A DNA stretch of 64,000 nucleotides from CAUZIB01 sp963663925. Lineage in GTDB: Bacteria; Acidobacteriota; Vicinamibacteria; Vicinamibacterales; UBA8438. The stretch covers positions 3,162,001 to 3,226,000 of the forward strand of contig OZ250139.1 in assembly GCA_965237405.1 (NCBI GenBank), in the 5' to 3' direction. A program made the position numbers and the translations under genes. Below the pieces are notes generated by a model, which had not been told where the DNA came from, ran no database searches, and saw nothing but the letters and a program-made list of their open reading frames with translations. The first letter of the stretch is position 1, and each line of letters starts with the position of its first letter. Shown one piece after another: positions 34,833 through 44,028 of the stretch.

Positions 34833-35738
34833 GTGAAGCCGGTTCACATTATCGGCGTGCCGCTGGATCTGGGCGCGGGTCGCCGTGGCGTCGATATGGG
34901 ACCGTCTGCGCTCCGCATCTCGGGTATCGGCGTTCGGATCGCCGCGCTCGGCCACACGGTCATCGACATGGGCGACCTTCCCGCGCCGGTCCCTGAGACG
35001 CAGCGCCCAGCGGACAAGAAGAAGTACGTGCGCGACATCGCCAAGGTGTGCCAGAAGCTACACGACAGCGTGCTCAAGTCGCTCGACGCAGACGCGCTGC
35101 CCCTGATGCTGGGCGGCGATCACAGCCTTGCGGCCGGATCCGTGGCCGCCAGCGCCGCCTGGGTGCGCCGCACCGCCTCGCGCCCGCTCGGCCTGATCTG
35201 GGTGGATGCACACGGCGACATGAACACGCCGGAGACGACGACGAGCGGCAACGTGCACGGGATGCCGCTCGCTGCGCTCCTCGGGAACGAGCCGGCGGAG
35301 CTGGCCGCGATCGGGTCGTCGCCGTCGGCGCTGCCACAGCACACAGTGCTCGTCGGCATCCGCAATCTCGACAATCAGGAAAAGGAGCGAATCGCGGAGT
35401 CTGGAGTCCACGTTTTCACGATGAAGGACATCGATCGCGACGGGATCGCCGCCGTGGCCGAGCGCGCCCTGGCGCTGGCTGCGGACGGCACCGGCGGCAT
35501 CCACGTTTCCTTCGACATGGACGTGTGCGACCCATCCATTGCGCCCGGCGTCGGCACGCCCGTCAAGGGCGGCCTCGACTACCGCGAGGCGCACATGGTC
35601 ATGGAACTCGTCGCCGACTCGCGGCGGCTTGTCGCATTCGATCTGGTCGAAGTCAACCCAACGCTCGATGTCCGCAACGCGACCGCGGAGTTTGCCACAG
35701 AACTGGCGCTCTCCGCGCTCGGCAAGAACATCCTTTAA
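34833..35738 (+). CDS. rocF: Arginase
   Basis: The ureohydrolase converts arginine to ornithine and urea with a dinuclear Mn centre. Landmarks are VKPVHIIGVPLDLGAGRRGV, LPLMLGGDHSLAAGSVAASA (G-G-D-H-S, Mn ligand), GLIWVDAHGDMNTPETTTSG (D-A-H-G-D, Mn ligands), VHGMPLAALLG, HVSFDMDVCDPSIAPGVGTP (D-M-D-V-x-D-P, Mn ligands) and VAFDLVEVNPTLDVRNATAE. All metal ligands are present. I prefer the GTG at 34833 (VKPVHIIG is the usual N-terminus) over the TTG at 34749. The stop at 35738 abuts an IS1380 fragment. Confidence 0.93.
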   Translation: MKPVHIIGVPLDLGAGRRGVDMGPSALRISGIGVRIAALGHTVIDMGDLPAPVPETQRPADKKKYVRDIAKVCQKLHDSVLKSLDADALPLMLGGDHSLAAGSVAASAAWVRRTASRPLGLIWVDAHGDMNTPETTTSGNVHGMPLAALLGNEPAELAAIGSSPSALPQHTVLVGIRNLDNQEKERIAESGVHVFTMKDIDRDGIAAVAERALALAADGTGGIHVSFDMDVCDPSIAPGVGTPVKGGLDYREAHMVMELVADSRRLVAFDLVEVNPTLDVRNATAEFATELALSALGKNIL

Positions 35739-35942
35739 ACAGAGATTTTCGAGGTTGTAGGCCAGCACGCTCAGCTGCAGCCGGACCTCGGTCGCTCGGA
35801 ACCGGTGACGCGACAGGCGCGTCCAGTGCGTCGCCTGCTTGCCTGCCTTGACCCATAGCTCAGCGGCGATCGTTTCCAACCGGGATTTCCGTTTTGCCTG
35901 CCCCGGATGGCCATTTATACACCCGAGAGCCGCCGAGCCCAC
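35739..35942 (-). pseudogene. C-terminal fragment of an IS1380-type transposase
   Basis: The minus strand encodes RKSRLETIAAELWVKAGKQA, then WTRLSRHRFRATEVRLQLSV and LAYNLENLCL, the conserved C-terminal block of IS1380 transposases. The apparent longer frame to the left merely reads through the antisense of the arginase gene. Confidence 0.7.
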
Positions 35943-35982
35943 GAGATTGTGTTCGTCGCACCATCGTCCAAGTCCGAATGCC

Positions 35983-37147
35983 GTAAGGTGCGTTTAATCG
36001 GCCGACCGCTCATGCGGCCTCCCGGTGGTAGAAATTGAGCCATCCGCCCAGACGCTCCCGCCGCTGAACGTCGGCGGCCAGGCTCACCGGCGGTGGCGGT
36101 CGTTGCAGGAGCTGGTTGTCGAGTCCCTGGTGGTTTCGCTCGCGATGGTCGTGGTCGACGTACTCGCGCACGAGGAGACGCACGTGCCCTTCGCCGAGGG
36201 GGACGACGCGACTGAGACACTCCTCATTTAATAGAGCGGACGAACCGCTCGGCATACGCGTTGAGATTGGGACTCTTCGGCGGGAGACGGATCGGCTGGA
36301 CACCCCCGCCCTCCAGGATCTCGCCACAACCCCGCGTGTCGAGCGGGTCGCGGTCGTGCATCAGATAGCGGGCGCGGCGCAAGCAGCCATCGACCGGGTC
36401 CGTCACATTGCGGGCCATCTGCTCCATCCACGTGCCGTACGGCTGCGGATGGATCCCGGCGATGGGCACGCGGCGGGACTGCAGCGCGATCACGAAGAAG
36501 ACCAGGTACCGCTGGAGCCCGGCCAGCGTGAGCACCTCGACGGTGAACAGATCGCAGGCCGTGAGGCCCTCCCCGTGCGCCTGCAAGAACGTCTTCCAGG
36601 GCATGCGCCGGCTCCGCTCGGGAGCCGGGTCGATCCCGTGGTCGTGCCGGATCCGCTTCACCGTGGGCCGAGCGATCTCGTGGCCGAGGTTCGAGAGCGC
36701 CCCGCGGATCCGTGTGTCCCTCCACTGGGGATTCTCGACCGCCAGCCGGACCACAAGCGCGGCCACGTCACGTCGCGTCATCGGCCGGCCTCGACCGCGG
36801 CGGGCGCTGCCGTCGGATGTCTGGGCGATCAATCTCCGGTACCAGCGGAGAATCGTGTCAGGCGTGACGATGCCGGCGACCTGCATCAAGACGCGCCGGC
36901 CGAGTTGCTGGCCGCGCACGGCGCGTCGACGGCGTTGGGCATCGATCAGGCGAAGCGGCCGAGGGCCCAGGTGCTCCCGGAGGACCCGATTCTCCTCCCG
37001 GAGAGACGCGATCAGATCGTCTTGGTGGCGGGTCACCCAGCTAGCGAACGGGAGAACGAGGAACTGTAGCGCAGGCGGCATGGCCTGAGATTACTTGGGA
37101 GACTCGACCAGCATTGACCGGACCTCGGCCCATTAAACGTACCTTAC
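35983..37147 (-). mobile_element. Integrase-core insertion sequence, copy B (1,165 bp)
   Basis: Same terminal repeats as copy A (one change, TAAACGTACC, at the right end). It is one base longer than copy A, which matches a one-base insertion that breaks its transposase. Confidence 0.9.
36010..37081 (-). pseudogene. Integrase-core transposase of copy B, frameshifted
   Basis: The main frame (36224-37081) covers the HTH and catalytic core (ACDLFTVEVLTLAGLQRYLV, YLMHDRDPLDTRGCGEILEG, NLNAYAERFVRSI), then ends at a TAA. The remaining C-terminal part (EECLSRVVPLGEGHVRLLVR to the end) lies in another frame from about 36232 to 36010. Copy A has CAAGGGGAATG where this copy has AAATGAGGAGTG, an extra base. 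Confidence 0.9.
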
Positions 37148-37162
37148 GCCGTCGCGACCCCG

Positions 37163-37869
37163 CCATGCTGGGCATCAGAAACGGCCGTCAGCCCCAACTT
37201 GACAATACCGGCGAGGGCCTCCATCTCGTGCTCGACAGCACGGGTCTGTCCCGCGAGTCGTGTCACATCAACAAGGCGTCGCACCCATCCGTGTGTGAAA
37301 TCTGTTGAAATCCTGTGCGTCAGCCGTGCATAACCTGTGGAGAACCTGTCAGCTCCAAAAAACCCGTTCTGGCCCCCACGGCCTCGCGCCGGATTCGGGC
37401 AGTGTGGACGGCGTTTTCGCTGGCCGCTTCGCTTGAACGCACTCTTGATCCACGGCAAGATCTGGCGTTGCAGTGATCGATGTCTGAGCTTCCCAACATG
37501 ACGGCGCACCACTTCGAAGAAACCATCGGCGGGCGCGTTTACCACGTGGAGGTGGTGGACGCCATCAACCGGTGGCGGGCGAATCTGCGCCGCGGCCCCG
37601 GCATGCCCACGGCCGTGATGCCGTTCTACGGCCGGACCCCCTCGGAAGCTGCGGAATTGCTGCTCCGCTGGCTGACGCGGGCCCACGCCCCGGCCGCCGG
37701 CTCGGCTGCCGCCGAGGCGCCCACCGGGTCCCCCTGATGGCCACTGGCGGCACGATTTCCGACCCCGCCGACTGGCCGCATGCGTGGTGCGTTGTCTGCA
37801 CCACGAACTGGGGTTCCTCGCCGGTATTGTCAAGTTGAGGCTGACGGCTGTTCTTGATGCCCAGCATGG
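37163..37869. repeat. 53-bp (or longer) inverted repeats flanking a 600-bp segment
   Basis: Positions 37163-37215 (CCATGCTGGGCATC..CCGGCGAG) and 37817-37869 are imperfect reverse complements (about five mismatches); partial matching continues outwards (GTCGCG on both sides). The segment between them contains a small ORF (37480-37737). The layout is that of a non-autonomous transposon or of two ends of an unrecognised element. It begins 16 bp after the right end of integrase-core copy B. Confidence 0.75.
37480..37737 (+). CDS. Small protein of unknown function (86 codons) inside the inverted repeat element
   Basis: MSELPNMTAHHFEETIGGRV, YHVEVVDAINRWRANLRRGP and TPSEAAELLLRWLTRAHAPA form a small protein with a two-strand start and an amphipathic helix, then an Ala/Pro-rich tail. 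No family is recognised. It has no cysteines and no membrane segment. The ATG at 37480 follows TGCAGTGATCG, with no clear SD. A real gene is plausible because codon composition is balanced, unlike the antisense frames around it. Confidence 0.5.
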   Translation: MSELPNMTAHHFEETIGGRVYHVEVVDAINRWRANLRRGPGMPTAVMPFYGRTPSEAAELLLRWLTRAHAPAAGSAAAEAPTGSP

Positions 37870-38073
37870 TGGGCCCGCGACGAGCTAGGGCCCAGTATCT
37901 TGGGGGGCGATCAACGTGATTTTCGTCAACTTGACAATGCCTCGTGGCTTGCTGCCGCGACGCGCCGTTGGCTTCAGTCGTTCAAGCAGAATACTCATAA
38001 GGCGGGCGCTCTCCAGTTTCTGGTACTCGCCGTGGTCTTGGCACATTGAGGTCGAGCGTAGCAGCGTCGCGGC

Positions 38074-38367
38074 ATGGTCAGCCCCGGAGACACGTGGCAC
38101 ATCGACGAATTCTTCATCACGATCCAGGGTCGCCACCAGTGCTTGTGCCGCGTGGTAGACGACGACATCGGCGCGCCGGTCGTCCGGGTCTTTCCGGACG
38201 TTGCTGAAAAGGCCGGGTTGTCTCCCTGCCGTCTGAGCCCTGATACGCGGCGCAGTGACTCGGCCGCGGGACGTTCCGTGATGCCGTCGGTCGTCCACGG
38301 CACCGCCCCGTATGCGAACCACCGCGCCGAAGTGTCCCATCCCCCAACTCGACCTCGCGCGCGGTAA
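38074..38367 (+). pseudogene. IS6-family transposase remnant
   Basis: GDTWHIDEFFITIQGRHQCL, CRVVDDDIGAP and a final YANHRAEVSHPPTRPRAR match the catalytic start and the N-N-R-A-E-x-S-H-Q-P-T-R box of the intact IS6 transposase at 43029-43727. The middle is degenerate. It abuts the phage-terminase genes. Confidence 0.65.
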
Positions 38368-38484
38368 ATGTGCCGCTTTCCGTCTCCCGCCCATCGGCGG
38401 GAGAGCCCGCCATCGAGGGCCTCGATCACGCCGCTGCGCGGCTCCCGCTCGCGCTCCCGCCTGGGTCTGCGCATGGCCGTGACG

Positions 38485-39918
38485 TCAGAGCGTGACCCCG
38501 TAATCGCCGGGGGCGCGGGCTTCACGGAAGGCGTGGTACGCGAGCGCCATGGCGACGACGGTATCGGGGGGATGGCCGGAGCCGAAGACGTCGTCGACGC
38601 GGCAAAACCGATGCTCGGTGTAGAAGGGTTCCACGCGTGGGGCCGTGATCTCGTGGCGCTCGATGGCCGCGAAGTAGTCGATGAAGAGATCGCGGCGGCG
38701 GTGCCCCACCATGTCGACATCGAGGATGGGGGCGGTCACGTATTCGCCGACCACGCGGCCGCCGCCGGTATGGTCGTGCGCCGTGCCGCCCGGATAGCGG
38801 GCCATGCGGTCGTTCAGGACGGCGATCATGACCGGCCACGGCCGTCGGCGGGAGCGATACGCGGCGACGAGGGGGAGCGGCCGGACGTCGCAGCGGAGGG
38901 TCACGATCACGGTGTAGTCGACGGCCTGGCCCCAGTCCGCACCATGGGCATAGTAGGCCTCGGCCGCGTCGGCTGGCGCCTCGCCCTCCCACCCCTGATC
39001 GAGCTGGGCGGCGCGTGCCGTGCCCCGCTGCGGATCAAACGTCCAGTCGACGGCCTTTGAATCGATCGCCCGCCCTTCGGGGCTCGGCTCCTGGAGGTCG
39101 TACTCGCTCAGCCACGTCTGCTCCAGCACCTCGGCGCGTTTGCGATCGACCTGCGCCTGGGTCAGCCACCCGTGGGGTTCGAGCGTGTCCCGATAGCACC
39201 ACAGGTAGACGGGCCAGCCCCGGGCGGCGGCGCGTTGGAGCACCGCGGTCATCGTACCGTCGGGGTGCTGATGCGTACTGCTGATGACCGTCTGGGCCTG
39301 CACGCCCGCCCGGTCCATCGGCTGACCGTGCGCGGCGTCGAGCACCGGCAGCAGCATCTCATCGGCTTCGTCGATCCGGAGGCGCTGCGGGTGCGGCCCG
39401 CGCACGGCGGTTTGGGAGGCGGGCAGGGCCGTGATCGTGTTGCCCCACACGAAGCGGGTTTTCCGCACGGCGGGGGGACTGGCGAGGAGGTGGGAGGGCG
39501 CATGGGGCGCCTGCCACAGGCGCATCATCGCCTCCAGCACCCGTTCCGACTGCTGGGCCGAGCCCCCGATCACGGTGACGTCCGCCTGGAGCGTGATGGC
39601 CTCGGTCAGGGCCAGGAGCGCGAGCAGCGTGGACTTGCCGCCGAAGCCGCGCAACGCTTTCCACACAACCACGGACGCGCGGCTGAAATAAGCGTCACAG
39701 AAGGCCTGCGCCGGCGCCACGTGCTCGGGGCAGCAGGCCACCGCAGGAATGCGGACGCCAAACGTCTCTTCGACAAAAGCGAGGAGGTCGCGGTCGGTCC
39801 CCGACCGGACGCGTCGGCGGTGGCGTTCGACGCGGACGGCCTTCGGGTTACTGAGGATCATCCTGAGGATCTCGCGGTGGTGTAAGGTCTGCATCGATAC
39901 GCTCCAGGGTTTCGTCAC
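38485..39918 (-). CDS. Phage terminase large subunit-like protein
   Basis: The ATPase/nuclease of a DNA-packaging motor. Landmarks are VVVWKALRGFGGKSTLLALL (Walker A variant R-G-F-G-G-K-S-T), ADVTVIGGSAQQSERVLEAM, RLRIDEADEMLLPVLDAAHG (Walker B D-E-A-D), VISSTHQHPDGTM (coupling motif) and a C-terminal nuclease part with YAHGADWGQAVDYTVIVTLR and HRFCRVDDVFGSGHPPDTVV. An internal ATG at 39861 that overlaps the end of the small-subunit-like gene is an alternative start. With the two upstream genes it forms a prophage packaging remnant; portal and capsid genes are absent. Confidence 0.8.
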   Translation of the reverse strand: MTKPWSVSMQTLHHREILRMILSNPKAVRVERHRRRVRSGTDRDLLAFVEETFGVRIPAVACCPEHVAPAQAFCDAYFSRASVVVWKALRGFGGKSTLLALLALTEAITLQADVTVIGGSAQQSERVLEAMMRLWQAPHAPSHLLASPPAVRKTRFVWGNTITALPASQTAVRGPHPQRLRIDEADEMLLPVLDAAHGQPMDRAGVQAQTVISSTHQHPDGTMTAVLQRAAARGWPVYLWCYRDTLEPHGWLTQAQVDRKRAEVLEQTWLSEYDLQEPSPEGRAIDSKAVDWTFDPQRGTARAAQLDQGWEGEAPADAAEAYYAHGADWGQAVDYTVIVTLRCDVRPLPLVAAYRSRRRPWPVMIAVLNDRMARYPGGTAHDHTGGGRVVGEYVTAPILDVDMVGHRRRDLFIDYFAAIERHEITAPRVEPFYTEHRFCRVDDVFGSGHPPDTVVAMALAYHAFREARAPGDYGVTL

Positions 39919-40459
39919 TGAGTTGGAGGAGTGGCGGCAGGTCCGTCTGCGGCCGTGGATCCGATCGCCCGGCGGGCGACGTCGACTCGGTCAGCCCGAG
40001 CAGGTCCGCGAGGGCCTCTTCGGCCTTGCGGGCCTGATCGAGCATCCGGGGATCGGGATGTTCGTCGATGACGACGTCTTGTGTGACAACTGGGGTGCCG
40101 TCAGCCCGGGCGCCCTTGGTCTGGCGCCGCCGGACCCGCCCCTGTTTGCTCTGCTCCCAGCCCCGTCGTCCCTCGCGGCTGAGGTATTCCAGGTGGCGCG
40201 CGCCTCGCATCTTGCGGTACGCGACCTGGTCGGCCATGACCCGCAGGGCGCGCTCGTCGACCCGACGCAGGATCTTCGAGACCGCCGCTTGGGTGATCCC
40301 GAGGTGGTCCGCGATCGCCTCCTGCCGCCAGCCTTGCTCGGTCAAGGTGAGGACCTGGTGCTCGCGGCGCCGAATCACGCGCCGCGGCTCGGCGCCGCCC
40401 TTCCCCCCACGGGGGGTCCGGCGCGGTGGGCGCGGCGGCGCGTCCGCGCGGTCACGCAT
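39848..40459 (-). CDS. HTH protein, terminase small subunit-like
   Basis: The 203-residue protein has a helix-turn-helix, EQGWRQEAIADHLGITQAAV followed by SKILRRVDERALRVM (about residues 42-76), in a basic N-terminal half and a Pro/Asp-rich tail (TPPRDPQDDPQ). Its position between a phage-type methyltransferase (8-bp overlap) and the terminase large subunit suggests the small terminase, which recognises packaging DNA. A general regulator is also possible. Confidence 0.65.
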   Translation of the reverse strand: MRDRADAPPRPPRRTPRGGKGGAEPRRVIRRREHQVLTLTEQGWRQEAIADHLGITQAAVSKILRRVDERALRVMADQVAYRKMRGARHLEYLSREGRRGWEQSKQGRVRRRQTKGARADGTPVVTQDVVIDEHPDPRMLDQARKAEEALADLLGLTESTSPAGRSDPRPQTDLPPLLQLSDETLERIDADLTPPRDPQDDPQ

Positions 40460-41621
40460 CGGATTCTCCGGTCGCCCGCCGCCCGCCGGGCAGGGGGCGC
40501 GCGCGCTGGCCGGTGAACGCTTCCCAGCGCGTGCGGGTGACGTGGATGTACTGCGGGTCCAGATCCATGGCGACGCACGTCCGCCCCGTTTTTTCAGCGG
40601 CGATCACCGCGGTCCCGCTGCCGCAGAACGGGTCGTAGAGGGTGTCGCGCGTGGTGGTGTGGTGGAGAATCGGCCGCTCCCACAGCCGGACGGGCTTCTG
40701 GGTGCCATGGCCACTCACGGCGTTCTCGCCGTCCCGTGAGCCGCCGAACGGGTTGAGATTCGGGACGTCCCAGACGGTGGTCTGTCGGCGATCCCCCTGC
40801 CAGTGTGAGGGGCGCCCCTTCCGTACCGCATACCAGCAGGGCTCATGGGCCCAGTGCATCTCGCCGCGGCTCAGGGCGAAGTGTTGTTTGACCCAGATGA
40901 CCTGGTTCCTGAGCGCGAAGCCCGAGGACTGGAGGGCCGCGGCGACGGGGCCCGCGAAGAGGCCCGCGTGCCACACGTACGCGACGTCGCCGCCGAACAG
41001 CGCGAAGGCCGCACGCCAATCCACCCGGTCATCGTTGGCGACGCGGCCCACGGCGGTGCGCTGGCGCGGATCCATGCGGTGGCGCCAGGCCGGGTCGTAC
41101 GCGACGCCGTAGGGCGGATCGGTCACCATCAGCCCGGGGACCTGTCCCTCCAGGAGGTGGTGCACGTCCGCGAGATCGGTGGCATCGCCGCAGAGCAGGC
41201 GGTGCCGGCCTAGCGCGAAGAGATCGCCCCGCACGATGTCGGTGGCGCCGGGGGTGACGACCGCGTTCTCGTCGGTCTGCCCAGCGTGGGTGCCCTCGCC
41301 GAGGAGCCGTTCGAACTCCTCGGTGGTCCAGAAAAGACCGAGATCGAGCCCGTCCGCCTGGAGCTGCTGCAGGATCGCGGGATCCCAGTCGAGGTCGAGT
41401 TCGCCGACCCGGTTGTCGGCCAGCGCCAGTTCCTGGGCACGGGGGTCGGTCCGCGCATCCAGATCCACCCGCTGCACCACGACGAGTGTCTCGCCGGTGG
41501 TGGGCACCACCGTGATCGGGAGCCCCAGGTGCTTGGCCTGTTCCACGGTCTTGTGCCCCCCCAGAATGCGCCCCCGCTTGTCGATCACGATGGAGCGGCC
41601 CGCGCCGTACGTGTGCAGACG
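40452..41621 (-). CDS. ParB-like/DNA methyltransferase (phage type), N-terminally truncated
   Basis: The frame is open up to an IS110 end at 41622, so the true start is lost; from there it reads RLHTYGAGRSIVIDKRGRIL, a ParB-like nuclease-fold segment (GGHKTVEQAKHLGL, ELALADNRVGELDLDW). The methyltransferase part has GLMVTDPPYGVAYDPAWRHR (D-P-P-Y, motif IV), LRNQVIWVKQHFALSRGEMH, HWAHEPCWYAVRKG, GTQKPVRLWERPI and TLYDPFCGSGTAVIAAEKTG (motif I, F-x-G-x-G-T). This order is the beta-class seen in phage ParB-MTase fusions, and the product would be N6-adenine or N4-cytosine methylation. A GTG at 41588 could restart translation. Confidence 0.85.
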   Translation of the reverse strand, partial: RLHTYGAGRSIVIDKRGRILGGHKTVEQAKHLGLPITVVPTTGETLVVVQRVDLDARTDPRAQELALADNRVGELDLDWDPAILQQLQADGLDLGLFWTTEEFERLLGEGTHAGQTDENAVVTPGATDIVRGDLFALGRHRLLCGDATDLADVHHLLEGQVPGLMVTDPPYGVAYDPAWRHRMDPRQRTAVGRVANDDRVDWRAAFALFGGDVAYVWHAGLFAGPVAAALQSSGFALRNQVIWVKQHFALSRGEMHWAHEPCWYAVRKGRPSHWQGDRRQTTVWDVPNLNPFGGSRDGENAVSGHGTQKPVRLWERPILHHTTTRDTLYDPFCGSGTAVIAAEKTGRTCVAMDLDPQYIHVTRTRWEAFTGQRARPLPGGRRATGESDA

Positions 41622-41653
41622 GTATTGACGCCCCTATATGTCAAGACACTCCT

Positions 41654-42739
41654 TCAGGCGGCCTGGATGATCTCTTGACGAGCGCGGAAGTCGGTCATGA
41701 CGCGCTGGTAGATCTCTCGCGCGAGGAAGCGTTTCAGGCAGCGGATGATGTCGCGTTTGGTCCGGCCAGCGGCGATGCGTCGGGCGACGTAGTCGCGGGT
41801 CGGTTGGTGGAATTGCATCCGGACGATGACGGCTCGATAGAGGGCCGCGTTGGCGTGTCGGTGGCCGCCTCGATTGAGGCGGTGCCGCCCGGTGGTCATC
41901 CCAGACGAGGCCGGGATCGGGCAGGCGCCGCAGAGCTTCGCGAAGGCGGCCTCCGAACGAATCCGGTCGGGGTTATCGCCGAAGATGATCAACAGCTCAG
42001 CCGCGGTGTGGGCGCCCACACCGAAGCCCTCGCAGAGGGTCGGTGATGTCGCGGTGGTGAGACGCGCGAGGTACTGGTCGTGCAGCGCGATTTCCTCGGC
42101 GAGAGCCATCCACCGACGGGCGAGCGACCGGAGGGTGTGCTTGGCGGACGCGATGGGCGTGTCGATGGGGCCCGGTCGGAGTCCGGCGCAGCGCGTGAGC
42201 AGGCCGTGATCGGTGAGGTCGTGGAGGGCTTCTCGCAGGACGGGCGGGGCCTGCACGATGATCTGCTTCAGCGTGTTCATCGCCGTGGTGCGCGCTTTCA
42301 TGGCGGTATCCCGTGTGATCTTGAGCTGGCGGATCATCTCGACGGCGCCGTCCGCGGTCTTGGGGATGGCCGTCGACTGCCCCGCGAGCAGGGACCGCGC
42401 CGCCACCTCGGCGTCGATGGTGTCGGACTTGCCGGCGGCGCGGCGTGTACGGCGGTCGCCCCGATTCACTTCCACGACATGATGCCCGGCTCGGCGGACG
42501 GCCCGTGCCAGGCCAGCGCCGTAGCTCCCGGTGCCTTCGATCCCGAACGCCTCAATCCGCCCGTGTGTCTCGGCCCACGTGACCAGAGCCTCGTAGCCAC
42601 CCGAGTCCACTACGAACGCGTGATCGCCCAGACGGATCCCCCAGCTGTCGATTGCCACCGCGACGTGGACATGCTTATGCGTATCAACACCGACGATCAC
42701 CGTCCGCGCTTCGGGCGGCGTAGTTATGCGGTTGGTCAC
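41654..42739 (-). CDS. IS110-family transposase (left arm)
   Basis: The 361-residue protein has the N-terminal RuvC-like DEDD domain (VIVGVDTHKHVHVAVAIDSW, GRIEAFGIEGTGSYGAGLAR, RAAGKSDTIDAEVAARSLLA) and the C-terminal Tnp/transposase_20 domain (FGVGAHTAAELLIIFGDNPD, ACPIPASSGMTTGRHRLNRG with the catalytic Ser). All motifs are intact. The left IS end cuts the methyltransferase at 41621. Confidence 0.95.
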   Translation of the reverse strand: MTNRITTPPEARTVIVGVDTHKHVHVAVAIDSWGIRLGDHAFVVDSGGYEALVTWAETHGRIEAFGIEGTGSYGAGLARAVRRAGHHVVEVNRGDRRTRRAAGKSDTIDAEVAARSLLAGQSTAIPKTADGAVEMIRQLKITRDTAMKARTTAMNTLKQIIVQAPPVLREALHDLTDHGLLTRCAGLRPGPIDTPIASAKHTLRSLARRWMALAEEIALHDQYLARLTTATSPTLCEGFGVGAHTAAELLIIFGDNPDRIRSEAAFAKLCGACPIPASSGMTTGRHRLNRGGHRHANAALYRAVIVRMQFHQPTRDYVARRIAAGRTKRDIIRCLKRFLAREIYQRVMTDFRARQEIIQAA

Positions 42740-42905
42740 GGGTGGCCTCCTCGGATTGCGGCCCCGAGCTGGTCCGGGTGGGCGGACAGGACTGTGACGG
42801 GCCGTGGGTACAGCAGGCCCCTATGGGGTCACGGCCCATCCGGTCAGCTGGCTGCCGTACGAGTTGCCAGCGGGCGATGACCGACAGGTCAGTAGCCAGG
42901 ACCGT
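42740..42905 (-). ncRNA. Candidate IS110 bridge-RNA region, left arm
   Basis: The non-coding stretch just upstream of the IS110 gene contains a strong hairpin: GGGCCGTG pairs with CACGGCCC, enclosing GGCCCC/GGGGTC. IS110 elements are known to encode a structured bridge RNA in their non-coding ends, upstream of the gene in the IS110 subgroup. The placement is suggestive; no binding loops were identified. Confidence 0.4.
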
Positions 42906-43028
42906 AGGTCAGTCAAGTTAAGGGTCAGGCCATCACTCACCGGCACCCACCGGTGTCACAAGTGACCCCGTCAGGCAGGGAGATCATGCTCACAGTCAAG
43001 TTAACTCTCCGCCCAGCACAATGCCGGG

Positions 43029-43727
43029 ATGAACACTCGCCGGCCCCGCTACCTTCGGCATCGCTTTCCGCCCGAAATCATCAGCCATGCCGTCTGGCTC
43101 TACCACAGATACTGCATGAGCTTCCGGGATGTTGAGGATCTGCTTGCCGAACGCGGCATCATCGTGTCGTACGAAACCATTCGGCAGTGGTGCGGAAAAT
43201 TCGGCCCCGACTACGCTCGGCAGTTGAAGCGCCGACAAGGTCGACTCGGCGATACGTGGTTCCTGGATGACGTCTTCGTGACGATCAACGGTGAGCGCCA
43301 GTATCTCTGGCGCGCGGTGGATCAAGACGGTGATCTGATCGACATCCTCGTACAACCCCGTCGGGACGCGCGGGCGGCGCGGAGATTCTTCCGCCGACTG
43401 TTGAACAGTCAGCGACAGGAACCCGTGCGGCTCGTGACCGACCAGTTGGGCAGCTACCGTGTCGCCCATCGGGACGTCATGCCTGTGGTCACCCCTGACA
43501 CGACGCGATACGTAAACAATCGAGCCGAAGTGTCGCACCAACCCACGCGACAACGGGAGCGTCAGATGCGCGGCTTCACGTCATCCGCCCACGCGCAGTG
43601 TTTCTTGCACGTTCACGGCATCATTCAAAATCTGTTTCGCGTGGGTCGGCACCGGCTGAAATCGGTTCATCATCGAATGTTGCGGGCACGAGCGTTCACC
43701 GTGTGGACCGCGGTGACGGCAGCCTGA
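43029..43727 (+). CDS. IS6-family transposase (complete)
   Basis: The 232-residue DDE transposase has the typical start (YLRHRFPPEIISHAVWLYHR), the HTH (SFRDVEDLLAERGIIVSYET IRQW, in two parts), and the catalytic residues in GDTWFLDDVFVTINGERQYL (D), VRLVTDQLGSYRVAHRDV (D) and NNRAEVSHQPTRQRERQMRG (E). The element is bounded by CAGTCAAGTTAAC/GTTAACTTGACTG and lies at the centre of the IS110 palindrome. Confidence 0.95.
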   Translation: MNTRRPRYLRHRFPPEIISHAVWLYHRYCMSFRDVEDLLAERGIIVSYETIRQWCGKFGPDYARQLKRRQGRLGDTWFLDDVFVTINGERQYLWRAVDQDGDLIDILVQPRRDARAARRFFRRLLNSQRQEPVRLVTDQLGSYRVAHRDVMPVVTPDTTRYVNNRAEVSHQPTRQRERQMRGFTSSAHAQCFLHVHGIIQNLFRVGRHRLKSVHHRMLRARAFTVWTAVTAA

Positions 43728-43862
43728 TCTCTGATTAGCCCGCCCTCGTATGTCCCGGACTCGTTAACTTGACTGTGAGCATGATCTCCCTGCCTGACGG
43801 GGTCACTTGTGACACCGGTGGGTGCCGGTGAGTGATGGCCTGACCCTTAACTTGACTGACCT

Positions 43863-44028
43863 ACGGTCCTGGCTACTGACCTGTCGGTCATCGCCCGCTG
43901 GCAACTCGTACGGCAGCCAGCTGACCGGATGGGCCGTGACCCAATAGGGGCCTGCTGTACCCACGGCCCGTCACAGTCCTGTCCGCCCACCCGGACCAGC
44001 TCGGGGCCGCAATCCGAGGAGGCCACCC
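43863..44028 (+). ncRNA. Candidate IS110 bridge-RNA region, right arm
   Basis: Reverse complement of 42740-42905 with a single change in the inner hairpin (CCCAATAGGGG here against CCCCATAGGGG). If the RNA is real, this is the one place where the two copies differ. Confidence 0.4.

Noticed and set aside
35058..35942. 294-codon minus-strand ORF as one gene
   Set aside because: Only its first 65 codons (IS1380 C-terminus) are real; the rest is the antisense of arginase.
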